Below, piece after piece: positions 1 through 5,026 of a DNA stretch of 5,026 nucleotides (within the stretch, counting starts at the first letter, position 1; each line of letters begins with the position of its first letter). The notes under the pieces were generated by a model. The model did no database searches and was not told the DNA's origin. It saw only the letters and a program-made list of their open reading frames with translations. The translations under genes were made by a program, and so were the position numbers. The stretch is from Fen731 sp964481885 (GTDB taxonomy: Bacteria > Actinomycetota > Humimicrobiia > Humimicrobiales > Humimicrobiaceae), in the NCBI GenBank assembly GCA_964481885.1, contig CAYZUS010000074.1:1-5026 (forward strand), read 5' to 3'.

Positions 1-1803
1 CTTGGGGGACTAGGAAGTGGACGGTTTCATTACACCGAAGCAAAAGATAAACCGAATATTTCCAGGCCAATGCTTAAAAGAATCGCAAAATATTTTTTGC
101 CTTACTCAAAGCTCCTCATTTTACTGGCATTATTAATAATAATAACTTCAATACTTGGACTTTTGCCTGCTATCCTTATAAAGAATATTATCGATATTGC
201 ATTACCCCAAAAAAATACAGGACTTCTTATAATACTCACAGTTTCTTCATTTGCCGCAGTTTTATTCAGCGGACTTGTTACTGTGGGCCAGAGCTACCTG
301 AACAGCTGGATAGCCAAGTATATTATGTATGACATCCGTAATTCCATGTTTAATCACATGCAGCACATGGCGATACGTTTCTTTTCAAATGTCAAAACCG
401 GTGAAATTACTTCCCTGATGAATAATGACATAGGCGGGATCGAATCCATTTTCTCCGGTACATTTGTGCAGATCCTCCAAAACGTTTTTATTTTTGTAAT
501 AACAGCGGCAACGATGTTTTACACAAATTGGAAACTTGCAATTGCAGCAATGCTTATATTGCCGCTTTTTATAATCCCAACAAGAAAAGTAGGCAAGGTC
601 CGCTGGAAAATCGCTTCCCAGACCCAGGAAAAATTGGCAGAATTAAATACCATCATACATGAGACATTAAGTATCAGCGGGACAATGCTCATAAAGCTTT
701 TTACCAAAGAGAAGGACCAGGGAGCAAAATTTGAAAATATAAACAAAGAGGTAACAAAGCTGCAGATAAAGGAATCCCTTGCAGGACGCTGGTTTTTTAT
801 GGCCATTTCGACTGTTGTCGCAATTGGTCCAATGATTATATATCTTGTCGGCGGATTGGTATTGATAAAATACAGTGATATTACAATCGGCAGTATAGTA
901 ATGTTTGTTGCTTTGCTTGCAAGGCTTTATGCTCCAGTTACGTCATTTGCAAATATCAGCGTCGACATAACACGTTCCCTTGCACTTTTTGAACGCATTT
1001 TTCACTATTTGGGAATAAAACAGGAGATTACAGACAAACCGGGAGCCATAACTCTAAAGAATGTTGACGGATTTATAAAATTTAGTAATGTCTGCTTCTC
1101 GTATAATGAAAAAATGCAGACCCTGAAAGATATTAATATAGATATAAAGCCTGGCCAGATAGTCGCTTTTGTCGGTCCCAGCGGTGCCGGGAAGACAACA
1201 ATCACTTACTTGCTCCCAAGGTTTTATGATGTCGGCTTGGGCTCTATTACTGTTGACGGTTACGATATAAGGGAATTGAGCATTGAATCATTGCGCAAAC
1301 AGATAGGAATGGTGACACAGGACACATATTTGTTTAATGATTCCATCCGCCAAAATTTAATATTTGCAAATCCCGGCGCTACAGAAGAAGAAGTTTTCAA
1401 TGTCTGCAAAACCTCAAATATACATGATATGATAACTTCCTTGCCCGAGGGTTACGAAACAATTGTAGGCGATCGCGGAATAAAACTCTCAGGGGGAGAG
1501 AAACAGAGGATCGCTATTGCCCGAGTATTGTTGAAAAATCCCAGTATCGTAATTCTTGATGAGGCCACATCTGCACTGGATTCAGTTTCTGAGTCTCTCA
1601 TCCAGTCGGCTATTGAGCCGCTTCTTAAAGGGCGTACCAGCCTGGTTATTGCTCACAGACTTTCAACAATCATGGCGGCAGACTGCATCTATGTTGTTGA
1701 AGGTGGGCGTATTGTCGAGTATGGGACAAATGAGCAGCTTTTATCATTAAATGGAGTGTACAAGAACTTGTACGACAGGCAATTTAAGAATAAACAAGAC
1801 TAA
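1..1803 (+). CDS. ABC exporter half-transporter, membrane and ATPase domains fused (5' end outside window)
   Basis: This is an ATP-driven exporter of the multidrug/lipid type (ABC transmembrane domain fused to an ABC ATPase), expected to act as a dimer in the cytoplasmic membrane. Substrate is not predictable. Residues are numbered from the Met at base 70. Hydrophobic helices lie near 15-36, 55-75, 132-150, 155-172, 245-265 and 272-292, making the usual six-helix domain. The ATPase half shows an A-loop Tyr345, Walker A GPSGAGKTT (369-377), Q-loop Gln417, signature LSGGEKQR (473-480), Walker B IVILDE (493-498), D-loop SALD (501-504) and switch His529, so it looks catalytically intact. The frame is open from base 1, reading LGGLGSGRFHYTEAKDKP before that Met, and no good ribosome site precedes base 70. 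Many relatives carry such a Gly-rich N-terminal extension, so the true start is probably upstream. Base 70 is the only in-window ATG alternative. Confidence 0.93.
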   Translation, partial: LGGLGSGRFHYTEAKDKPNISRPMLKRIAKYFLPYSKLLILLALLIIITSILGLLPAILIKNIIDIALPQKNTGLLIILTVSSFAAVLFSGLVTVGQSYLNSWIAKYIMYDIRNSMFNHMQHMAIRFFSNVKTGEITSLMNNDIGGIESIFSGTFVQILQNVFIFVITAATMFYTNWKLAIAAMLILPLFIIPTRKVGKVRWKIASQTQEKLAELNTIIHETLSISGTMLIKLFTKEKDQGAKFENINKEVTKLQIKESLAGRWFFMAISTVVAIGPMIIYLVGGLVLIKYSDITIGSIVMFVALLARLYAPVTSFANISVDITRSLALFERIFHYLGIKQEITDKPGAITLKNVDGFIKFSNVCFSYNEKMQTLKDINIDIKPGQIVAFVGPSGAGKTTITYLLPRFYDVGLGSITVDGYDIRELSIESLRKQIGMVTQDTYLFNDSIRQNLIFANPGATEEEVFNVCKTSNIHDMITSLPEGYETIVGDRGIKLSGGEKQRIAIARVLLKNPSIVILDEATSALDSVSESLIQSAIEPLLKGRTSLVIAHRLSTIMAADCIYVVEGGRIVEYGTNEQLLSLNGVYKNLYDRQFKNKQD

Positions 1804-1808
1804 AAACG

Positions 1809-1864
1809 TGAGGATATTTTTGTCGTTTAATTATCAAAATGAAAAAACTTTTGTTTACAAAAAA
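1809..1864 (+). repeat. Direct repeat copy A (HicB tail plus immunity-gene start)
   Basis: This 56-base stretch matches bases 4520-4575 at about 53 of 56 positions by eye, in the same orientation and 2711 bases apart. The downstream copy contains the last codons of the HicB-like gene (EDIFVV and stop), the 8-base intergenic gap and the first codons of the immunity-like gene. In this copy the same codons follow the ABC exporter stop by only two codons, so the HicB body is missing. Confidence 0.9.
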
Positions 1865-1887
1865 GTGATCCTTAAGAACTGCAGCCT
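1839..1887 (+). pseudogene. 5' stub of an Imm-5-like putative immunity gene
   Basis: The frame from the ATG at 1839 reads MKKLLFTKK and then meets TGA at 1866-1868. The intact gene at 4550 begins MKKLLVTKNS. Similarity at the DNA level fades after about 1864, but a shared CTGCAGCC (1879-1886 here, 4586-4593 there) suggests that the relationship extends a little further, with small indels. Nothing resembling the conserved WSIECAEHVLP region of the full gene follows. I read it as the degenerate beginning of a second copy of that gene. It lies between the ABC exporter and the AlbA/ATPase gene. It is unlikely to produce a functional protein; an alternative is that only a short recombination tract was copied here. 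Confidence 0.6.
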
Positions 1888-1937
1888 GACAAGGCGAAGA
1901 ACTTGGCTAAAGAATAATAGATACTTGGCAATAATTA

Positions 1938-1946
1938 TGGTAAAAT
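1938..1946 (+). promoter_or_regulatory. Possible extended -10 promoter for the AlbA/ATPase gene
   Basis: TGGTAAAAT has the TG-N layout of an extended -10 element, with TAAAAT matching the TATAAT consensus at five of six positions. No good -35 hexamer sits 16-18 bases upstream. If used, transcription would start near 1953, placing the 12-bp repeats in the early leader of the message about 60 bases before the ATG at 2011. This is a weak call based only on sequence resemblance. Confidence 0.3.
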
Positions 1947-1982
1947 AACTACATTGCCAACTACATTGCCAACTACATTGCC
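1947..1982. repeat. Three tandem copies of a 12-bp unit (AACTACATTGCC)
   Basis: The unit occurs three times without mismatch at 1947-1958, 1959-1970 and 1971-1982, followed by AAG rather than a fourth copy. The 12-base period is close to one DNA helical turn, so repeated TTGCCAA boxes would face nearly the same side of the helix. It ends 28 bases before the start codon of the AlbA/ATPase gene. Confidence 0.95.
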
Positions 1983-2010
1983 AAGTTAACTAAAAATATC
2001 GGATAGTCAA

Positions 2011-3738
2011 ATGATTGAAGAAGAATTAAAAGAAATAATAAGTTCTTTAAAGGCAATCAATGATGATACTTCATCGATTGAAATAAAGTCTGCCAAAGGG
2101 GGTTTTCCAAAAAGAATATGGGAAACTATATCTGCTTTTGCTAATACTCCCGGTGGAGGAATAATAATTCTGGGTATCAGCCAGACACCTGATGGCATCA
2201 AAGTAACTGGAATTGACAATCCGTCCAAGTATCAAAATGACCTTGCATCATTATGTTCTCAAATGGTCCCACCAATTAATCCACTTATCCAAATTCATAA
2301 ATTTGATGAAAAATTTATAATAACTGCAGAAATTCCGGAAATTTCTTTTAAAGACAAGCCTTGTTACTATAAAGGCTCAGGAATTATTTCTGGCTCATTT
2401 ATTAGAATTGCGGATGGTGACAGACAGTTAACACAATATGAGGTCCAAGGATTTTTAGATGGCAAAGGGCAACCTCTGTATGATATTGAACCGATACCGG
2501 GGAGTGGAATTGATGATTTGGATAATGAATCCATAAAATTATTTGTTGCAAGAGTCAAAGAAGGTTTGCCCAAAGTTGAGGATTGGGATGAGAGCAAAAT
2601 ATTAAGGACTTTCAGAATATTAACAGAATTGGAAAATAAAGAAGTGCTGACTTTAGCAGGGCTTTTATGTTTTGGGAAATATCCGCAAAAGTTTTTTCCT
2701 GGTCTAACTATACATATTATTGCATATCCTTCAAAAGAAATAACTTCAACAGGTAATTTCGGTGAACGCCTGGTGGACAATATTAAAGTTGAAGGTTCAA
2801 TTACCATGATGTTTTTGGAAGCTATAAAATCAATAAAAAAGAATTTAAAGGTAAAAACTATTGTTAAAGGTTTATTCAGGGAGGATTTGCTTGAGTACCC
2901 TGAAGTATTTTTACGTGAAGTTCTGATAAATGCAATAGGACACAGAGATTATTCCTATTTGGCAAGAGGCACTGCAATACAGATAAGAATATTTCCTGAC
3001 AGAATGGAAGTATCAAATCCGGGTGGTTTATTCGGACCGATTACAGAAGAAAGGCTTGGAGAACAAGGATTGCAAGCAACAAGAAATACATATTTAATGA
3101 AGATTCTTGAAGATTTGCAGGCGCCTGATGAAAAAGGAGCGCTTTGCGAAAATAGGGGAACAGGAATTATAGCAATGATTAACGCATTGACGAAAATTGG
3201 AATGGGACCTCCGTTGTTTCGTGATTACAGGAATAGTTTTAATGTAACTTGTTTTAATAATTCTCTGTTTAATAAACAGACACTTGGCTGGCTGGAAAGT
3301 TTATCCTACTTGATTTTAAGTGACAGGCAGCGCTATGCATTGGCTTATTTGTTCAATAATAAAAGAATGAATAATTTTGAGTATTGCAGAATGAATGACT
3401 GTGATTCAAGACTGGCAAACAGCGAATTAAATGAGTTGTTTGAAAAAGGGTTAGTTGAAAAAAATAGTACCGGAAGATGGCGGTATTATACTTTAAATAA
3501 AGAAATTAAAAATATCCATGAAACTAATAAAATGAAAATAGTTAGAAGTAAGGGGGATGATATTCTGGAATTTTTATCATCAGAAGGTGAATCAAGTGTT
3601 GAAGAAATAAGCCTCTCTTTAAAAATAAATAAAAGAACTGTAAGATTTTGGATAAAGAGATTAATTGGTGATGCAAAAATAATCAGCAACACAGAGCTGG
3701 GCAACAGTCCTAAAATCAAATATAAAAAAAAGGATTAG
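2011..3738 (+). CDS. AlbA_2 (Schlafen-type) domain / RecG-like GHKL ATPase protein
   Basis: The 575-residue protein belongs to the family often annotated as ATP-binding protein or putative transcriptional regulator. Residues 20-146 resemble an AlbA_2 domain (IEIKSAKGG at 23-31, AFANTPGGGIIILGI at 42-56), a nucleic-acid-binding fold shared with Schlafen proteins. Residues 293-415 match the HATPase_c_4 type, formerly called RecG C-terminal: YPEVFLREVLINAIGHRDY (296-314), NPGGL (336-340), RNTYL (358-362) and ENRGTGI (380-386). Residues 435-495 and 514-560 look like two winged-helix segments, the second ending KINKRTVRFWIKRLI. No signal peptide or membrane segment is evident, so it is presumably cytosolic. 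A weak GGAT lies seven bases before the ATG. The family is common in mobile and defence-associated regions, but its molecular role is not settled. It is flanked by gene stubs and is visibly more AT-rich than the right end of the window, suggesting acquisition. Confidence 0.9.
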   Translation: MIEEELKEIISSLKAINDDTSSIEIKSAKGGFPKRIWETISAFANTPGGGIIILGISQTPDGIKVTGIDNPSKYQNDLASLCSQMVPPINPLIQIHKFDEKFIITAEIPEISFKDKPCYYKGSGIISGSFIRIADGDRQLTQYEVQGFLDGKGQPLYDIEPIPGSGIDDLDNESIKLFVARVKEGLPKVEDWDESKILRTFRILTELENKEVLTLAGLLCFGKYPQKFFPGLTIHIIAYPSKEITSTGNFGERLVDNIKVEGSITMMFLEAIKSIKKNLKVKTIVKGLFREDLLEYPEVFLREVLINAIGHRDYSYLARGTAIQIRIFPDRMEVSNPGGLFGPITEERLGEQGLQATRNTYLMKILEDLQAPDEKGALCENRGTGIIAMINALTKIGMGPPLFRDYRNSFNVTCFNNSLFNKQTLGWLESLSYLILSDRQRYALAYLFNNKRMNNFEYCRMNDCDSRLANSELNELFEKGLVEKNSTGRWRYYTLNKEIKNIHETNKMKIVRSKGDDILEFLSSEGESSVEEISLSLKINKRTVRFWIKRLIGDAKIISNTELGNSPKIKYKKKD

Positions 3739-3742
3739 GGGA

Positions 3743-3859
3743 AAGCCGAACATTTTCAGGCCAATGCTTAAAAAAATTGCAACCTATTTTTTACAGCCTT
3801 GGCAGGTTATCATTATTTGTCCAATGCAGAATCACAGTACTAAAGGGCCATTCTGGTAA
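3743..3859 (+). pseudogene. 5' fragment of a second ABC exporter gene
   Basis: Bases 3743-3792 match bases 49-98 at about 43 of 50 positions by eye, a segment that includes the ABC exporter Met codon and codons on both sides of it. The frame reads KPNIFRP then MLKKIATYFLQPWQVIIIC, against DKPNISRP then MLKRIAKYFLPYSKLLILL in the exporter at the left. After this the relationship is lost, and the frame ends at TAA 3857-3859, giving 31 codons from the ATG at 3764. No ATPase motifs follow. Because the similarity includes codons before the Met, the source gene also had an N-terminal extension. The matching segment begins 4 bases after the stop of the AlbA/ATPase gene. It is probably a remnant left by deletion or insertion and not an expressed gene. 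Confidence 0.75.
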
Positions 3860-3897
3860 ATTGTTGAAGCCAAATATTCTATATACTCAATAATGTT

Positions 3898-3918
3898 TAT
3901 TTTACAGCCGGTAAAATA
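3898..3918. promoter_or_regulatory. Operator-like inverted repeat (8-bp arms, 5-bp spacer)
   Basis: TATTTTAC (3898-3905) and GTAAAATA (3911-3918) are perfect reverse complements separated by AGCCG. The element lies 38 bases before the lipoprotein gene and overlaps a possible -35 hexamer, TTTACA at 3901-3906. This position suits a repressor site. The arms are AT-rich, so a stable RNA hairpin is less likely, and no T-run follows closely enough for a terminator. Confidence 0.45.
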
Positions 3919-3930
3919 CTTGTGCATTAT
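3901..3930 (+). promoter_or_regulatory. Possible promoter for the lipoprotein-HicB-Imm run
   Basis: TTTACA (3901-3906, five of six consensus positions) and CATTAT (3925-3930, four of six) are separated by 18 bases. Transcription would then start near 3937, just ahead of the GGAAG ribosome site of the lipoprotein gene. The -35 lies inside the inverted repeat at 3898-3918. AT-rich DNA produces such matches often, so this is tentative. Confidence 0.3.
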
Positions 3931-3956
3931 ATTTATTTTTTGGAAGCTTAAGTAAA

Positions 3957-4352
3957 ATGAAAAAGATATTCATCGTATTATTAATTTTGATTTTCATGTT
4001 AACACTCATTGCATGTAAACAAATAAAAATTGATTCCCCTGAAGCGATTAATATTTATAGCAATCTGTCAGGATTTAAAGGACTGGAATTGTATGTCTGG
4101 ACAGACAGTAAAACAAGCAAGGTTTACTGTGGCTTATTGGAAGGGACAAACAGAAACAAGGTTGAAAAGGATTATAAAATTGTACGCGATAATCCTGTGA
4201 CTGTTGAGAAAATGGCAGAAATTCTTGATGGTTACAATAAGGATATGTTTGTTATCATTATTGGCCTGGACGAAGTTCTTTCCAAAAATGTGGTTACAGT
4301 ACTAAAGAGTAATTTTGATAAACTACAGATGCCCAATATGATTCTAAATTGA
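3957..4352 (+). CDS. Small predicted lipoprotein of unknown function
   Basis: This 131-residue protein begins with a lipoprotein signal: MKK, a hydrophobic stretch (residues 4-18) and a lipobox LIAC with the cysteine at position 20. It should therefore be lipid-anchored on the outer face of the cytoplasmic membrane after signal peptidase II cleavage. The mature part is about 110 residues with no further membrane segment. It contains GFKGLELYVWTD (59-70 region), YCGLLEGTNRNK and a C-terminal VIIIGLDEVLSK stretch, which suggest a compact alpha/beta domain. I do not recognise an enzymatic motif or named family. GGAAG at 3942-3946 precedes the ATG by ten bases and supports this start. The HicB-like gene follows 18 bases after the stop, so co-transcription is likely. 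The gene is complete and shows no sign of decay. Confidence 0.8.
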   Translation: MKKIFIVLLILIFMLTLIACKQIKIDSPEAINIYSNLSGFKGLELYVWTDSKTSKVYCGLLEGTNRNKVEKDYKIVRDNPVTVEKMAEILDGYNKDMFVIIIGLDEVLSKNVVTVLKSNFDKLQMPNMILN

Positions 4353-4370
4353 ATTTATATAGAGATAAAA

Positions 4371-4541
4371 ATGCATACAAAAATAAGAATGGTTTATTGG
4401 AAAGGCGAAAAATTCTGGTTAGGCAAAATACTTGAGCACCGCGAAATTATGAGCCAGGGCGAAACCCTCGAAGAACTTAAAGAAAATCTTAAGGATGCAT
4501 ATAAACTGATGCTAATAAATGAGGATATTTTTGTCGTTTAA
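4371..4541 (+). CDS. HicB-family antitoxin-like protein, short, no HicA partner seen
   Basis: The 56-residue product reads MHTKIRMVYWKGEKFWLGKI, then LEHREIMSQGETLEELKENL, then KDAYKLMLINEDIFVV. The pattern of two beta strands, a SQGETLEEL turn and a helix ending in KDAY is the partial RNase H-like fold of HicB antitoxins. Such proteins normally neutralise a HicA mRNA interferase encoded next to them. Here no HicA-like frame lies upstream (a lipoprotein gene) or downstream (an immunity-like gene). Close single-domain relatives, as I recall them, continue some 10-15 residues past this point, so the C-terminus may be shortened. The last seven codons, including the stop, lie inside the direct repeat at 4520-4575, which may mark the rearrangement that removed its tail and partner. 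AGAGA a few bases before the ATG is a fair ribosome site. The next gene starts 8 bases after the stop. Confidence 0.75.
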   Translation: MHTKIRMVYWKGEKFWLGKILEHREIMSQGETLEELKENLKDAYKLMLINEDIFVV

Positions 4542-4575
4542 CTATCAAAATGAAAAAACTTTTGGTTACGAAAAA
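4520..4575 (+). repeat. Direct repeat copy B (HicB tail plus immunity-gene start)
   Basis: This is the partner of bases 1809-1864, with differences at only about three of 56 positions. It spans the last codons of the HicB-like gene, the short intergenic gap and the first codons of the immunity-like gene. This copy sits in intact genes and is likely the ancestral context, whereas copy A runs into stop codons. Confidence 0.9.
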
Positions 4576-5026
4576 TAGTACCTGCCTGCAGCCACTTGCG
4601 GAGCTTATCCAAAAACAAAGTCACAAGACATTGGTGCTATGGAGTATTGAATGTGCCGAACATGTACTTCCTATTTTTGAAGAAAAATATCCTCTTGATG
4701 TGCGTCCCCGAAAGGCTGTTGAAGCGGGAAAAGCATGGGCACACGGAGAGATAAAAATGCCGGAGGCAAAAAGAGCAGCTCACTCTGCGCATAGTGCCGC
4801 AACTGAAGTTGTTGAGGACGATGCCGCTGCTTGTGCCGCAGCTCGCGCTGCCGGACACGTCGTTGGGATTGTCCATGTTGCGACGCATGCCATGGGTTTT
4901 ATCATGTATGCGGTTACGGCATTTATATATGCAGCCGATGCTGCAAACGACCCTGATGATGTGACTGCAAAAGAATGTCAATGGCTGTACCAACGCCTGC
5001 AATACTGGGAATCAAACATAGGCAAG
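4550..5026 (+). CDS. Imm-5-like putative immunity protein (3' end outside window)
   Basis: 159 codons are open to the right edge without a stop. The protein has the features of the Imm-5-like family usually annotated as putative immunity protein: LWSIECAEHVLPIFEEKYP (30-48), RPRKAVEAGKAWAHGEI (52-68), an Ala-rich helical centre with AAARAAGH (96-103) and regularly placed His residues (78, 81, 103, 109, 113), then a C-terminal WLYQRLQYWE. Family members are mostly helical and about this length, so few residues should be missing. The name comes from polymorphic-toxin surveys; a protective function for this protein is unproven and no toxin is visible nearby. The ATG at 4550 is the only Met codon after an in-frame stop at 4520-4522. 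It lacks a close ribosome site and lies 8 bases after the HicB stop, suggesting translational coupling. Codon use is visibly more GC-rich than in the AlbA/ATPase gene. Confidence 0.85.
   Translation, partial: MKKLLVTKNSTCLQPLAELIQKQSHKTLVLWSIECAEHVLPIFEEKYPLDVRPRKAVEAGKAWAHGEIKMPEAKRAAHSAHSAATEVVEDDAAACAAARAAGHVVGIVHVATHAMGFIMYAVTAFIYAADAANDPDDVTAKECQWLYQRLQYWESNIGK

Larger units (their letters stand above)
1923..1986. repeat. Inverted repeat enclosing a cluster of TTGGCAA/TTGCCAA boxes
   Basis: ACTTGGCAAT at 1923-1932 is the exact reverse complement of ATTGCCAAGT at 1977-1986. Between them, each unit of a 12-bp tandem repeat also carries ATTGCCAA, so the left arm could pair with any of three right arms. 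A further related box, ACTTGGCT, lies at 1901-1908. The arrangement directly upstream of the AlbA/ATPase gene looks like a multi-site operator or a set of alternative RNA hairpins, but no function is shown. Confidence 0.6.

Noticed and set aside
1758..1773. A 7-bp perfect inverted repeat (GTACAAG, AA, CTTGTAC) near the 3' end of the ABC gene.
   Set aside because: It is inside conserved coding sequence (VYKNLYDR), has no T-run after it and is short enough to be chance.
1751..1948. A 65-codon open frame overlapping the ABC exporter end and the following gap.
   Set aside because: It lies out of frame over the ABC gene and then crosses the immunity-gene stub and the box region. The product has no recognisable motif and no ribosome site, so it looks like a chance frame.
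1947..1982. The 12-bp tandem units as a CRISPR array.
   Set aside because: The units are contiguous without spacers and far too short for CRISPR repeats.
1804..2010. A rho-independent terminator after the ABC exporter.
   Set aside because: No GC-rich stem followed by a T-run is visible; the inverted repeat at 1923-1986 has a long loop and no T-run.
2367..2807. A 146-codon open frame on the minus strand inside the AlbA/ATPase gene.
   Set aside because: It is fully contained in a well-supported plus-strand gene and encodes nothing recognisable.
1865..4519. The segment between the direct repeats as an insertion sequence or composite transposon.
   Set aside because: No transposase or integrase, no terminal inverted repeats and no short target-site duplication are visible. 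The flanking repeats are explained by duplicated gene starts.
4637..5002. A 121-codon open frame on the minus strand over the immunity-like gene.
   Set aside because: It is the antisense shadow of a gene with clear family motifs on the plus strand, and its Cys/Ser/Arg-rich product looks non-biological.

Overview
The window reads as an accessory, rearranged stretch of a low-GC Firmicutes chromosome, most likely a member of the Clostridia. This rests on the AT-rich codon use, the style of the ABC exporter, the single-domain HicB protein and the Imm-5-like protein. All convincing genes lie on the + strand. No rRNA, tRNA, CRISPR array, transposase or integrase is visible.

Layout: (1) Bases 1-1803 hold an ABC exporter half-transporter (membrane domain plus ATPase). 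Its reading frame is open through the left edge, so its true start is probably outside the window. (2) Bases 1804-2010 form a gap that begins with a degenerate second copy of the 5' end of the immunity-like gene found at the right end. It continues into a cluster of TTGGCAA/TTGCCAA boxes, including a 12-bp unit repeated three times. (3) Bases 2011-3738 encode a 575-residue protein with an AlbA_2 (Schlafen-type) domain, a RecG-like GHKL ATPase domain and C-terminal winged-helix-like segments. (4) Bases 3743-3859 hold a broken 5' fragment of a second ABC exporter gene, beginning 4 bases after the previous stop codon. (5) Bases 3957-5026 hold a compact three-gene run: a small lipoprotein of unknown function, a short HicB-type antitoxin-like protein with no HicA toxin next to it, and an Imm-5-like putative immunity protein that runs off the right edge. 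A near-perfect inverted repeat and a possible promoter precede this run.

The most striking feature is the mosaic. The order is intact ABC gene, immunity-gene 5' stub, AlbA/ATPase gene, ABC-gene 5' stub, lipoprotein, HicB, intact immunity gene. Each stub is the beginning of a gene present (nearly) whole elsewhere in the window. One reading is a tandem duplication of an ABC...immunity unit followed by reciprocal loss, with the AlbA/ATPase gene arriving between the halves. This is inference; repeated insertion at gene boundaries would also fit. No complete, demonstrably new system is visible. The AlbA/ATPase gene with its box-rich leader and the lipoprotein-HicB-Imm run are the best candidates for further attention.
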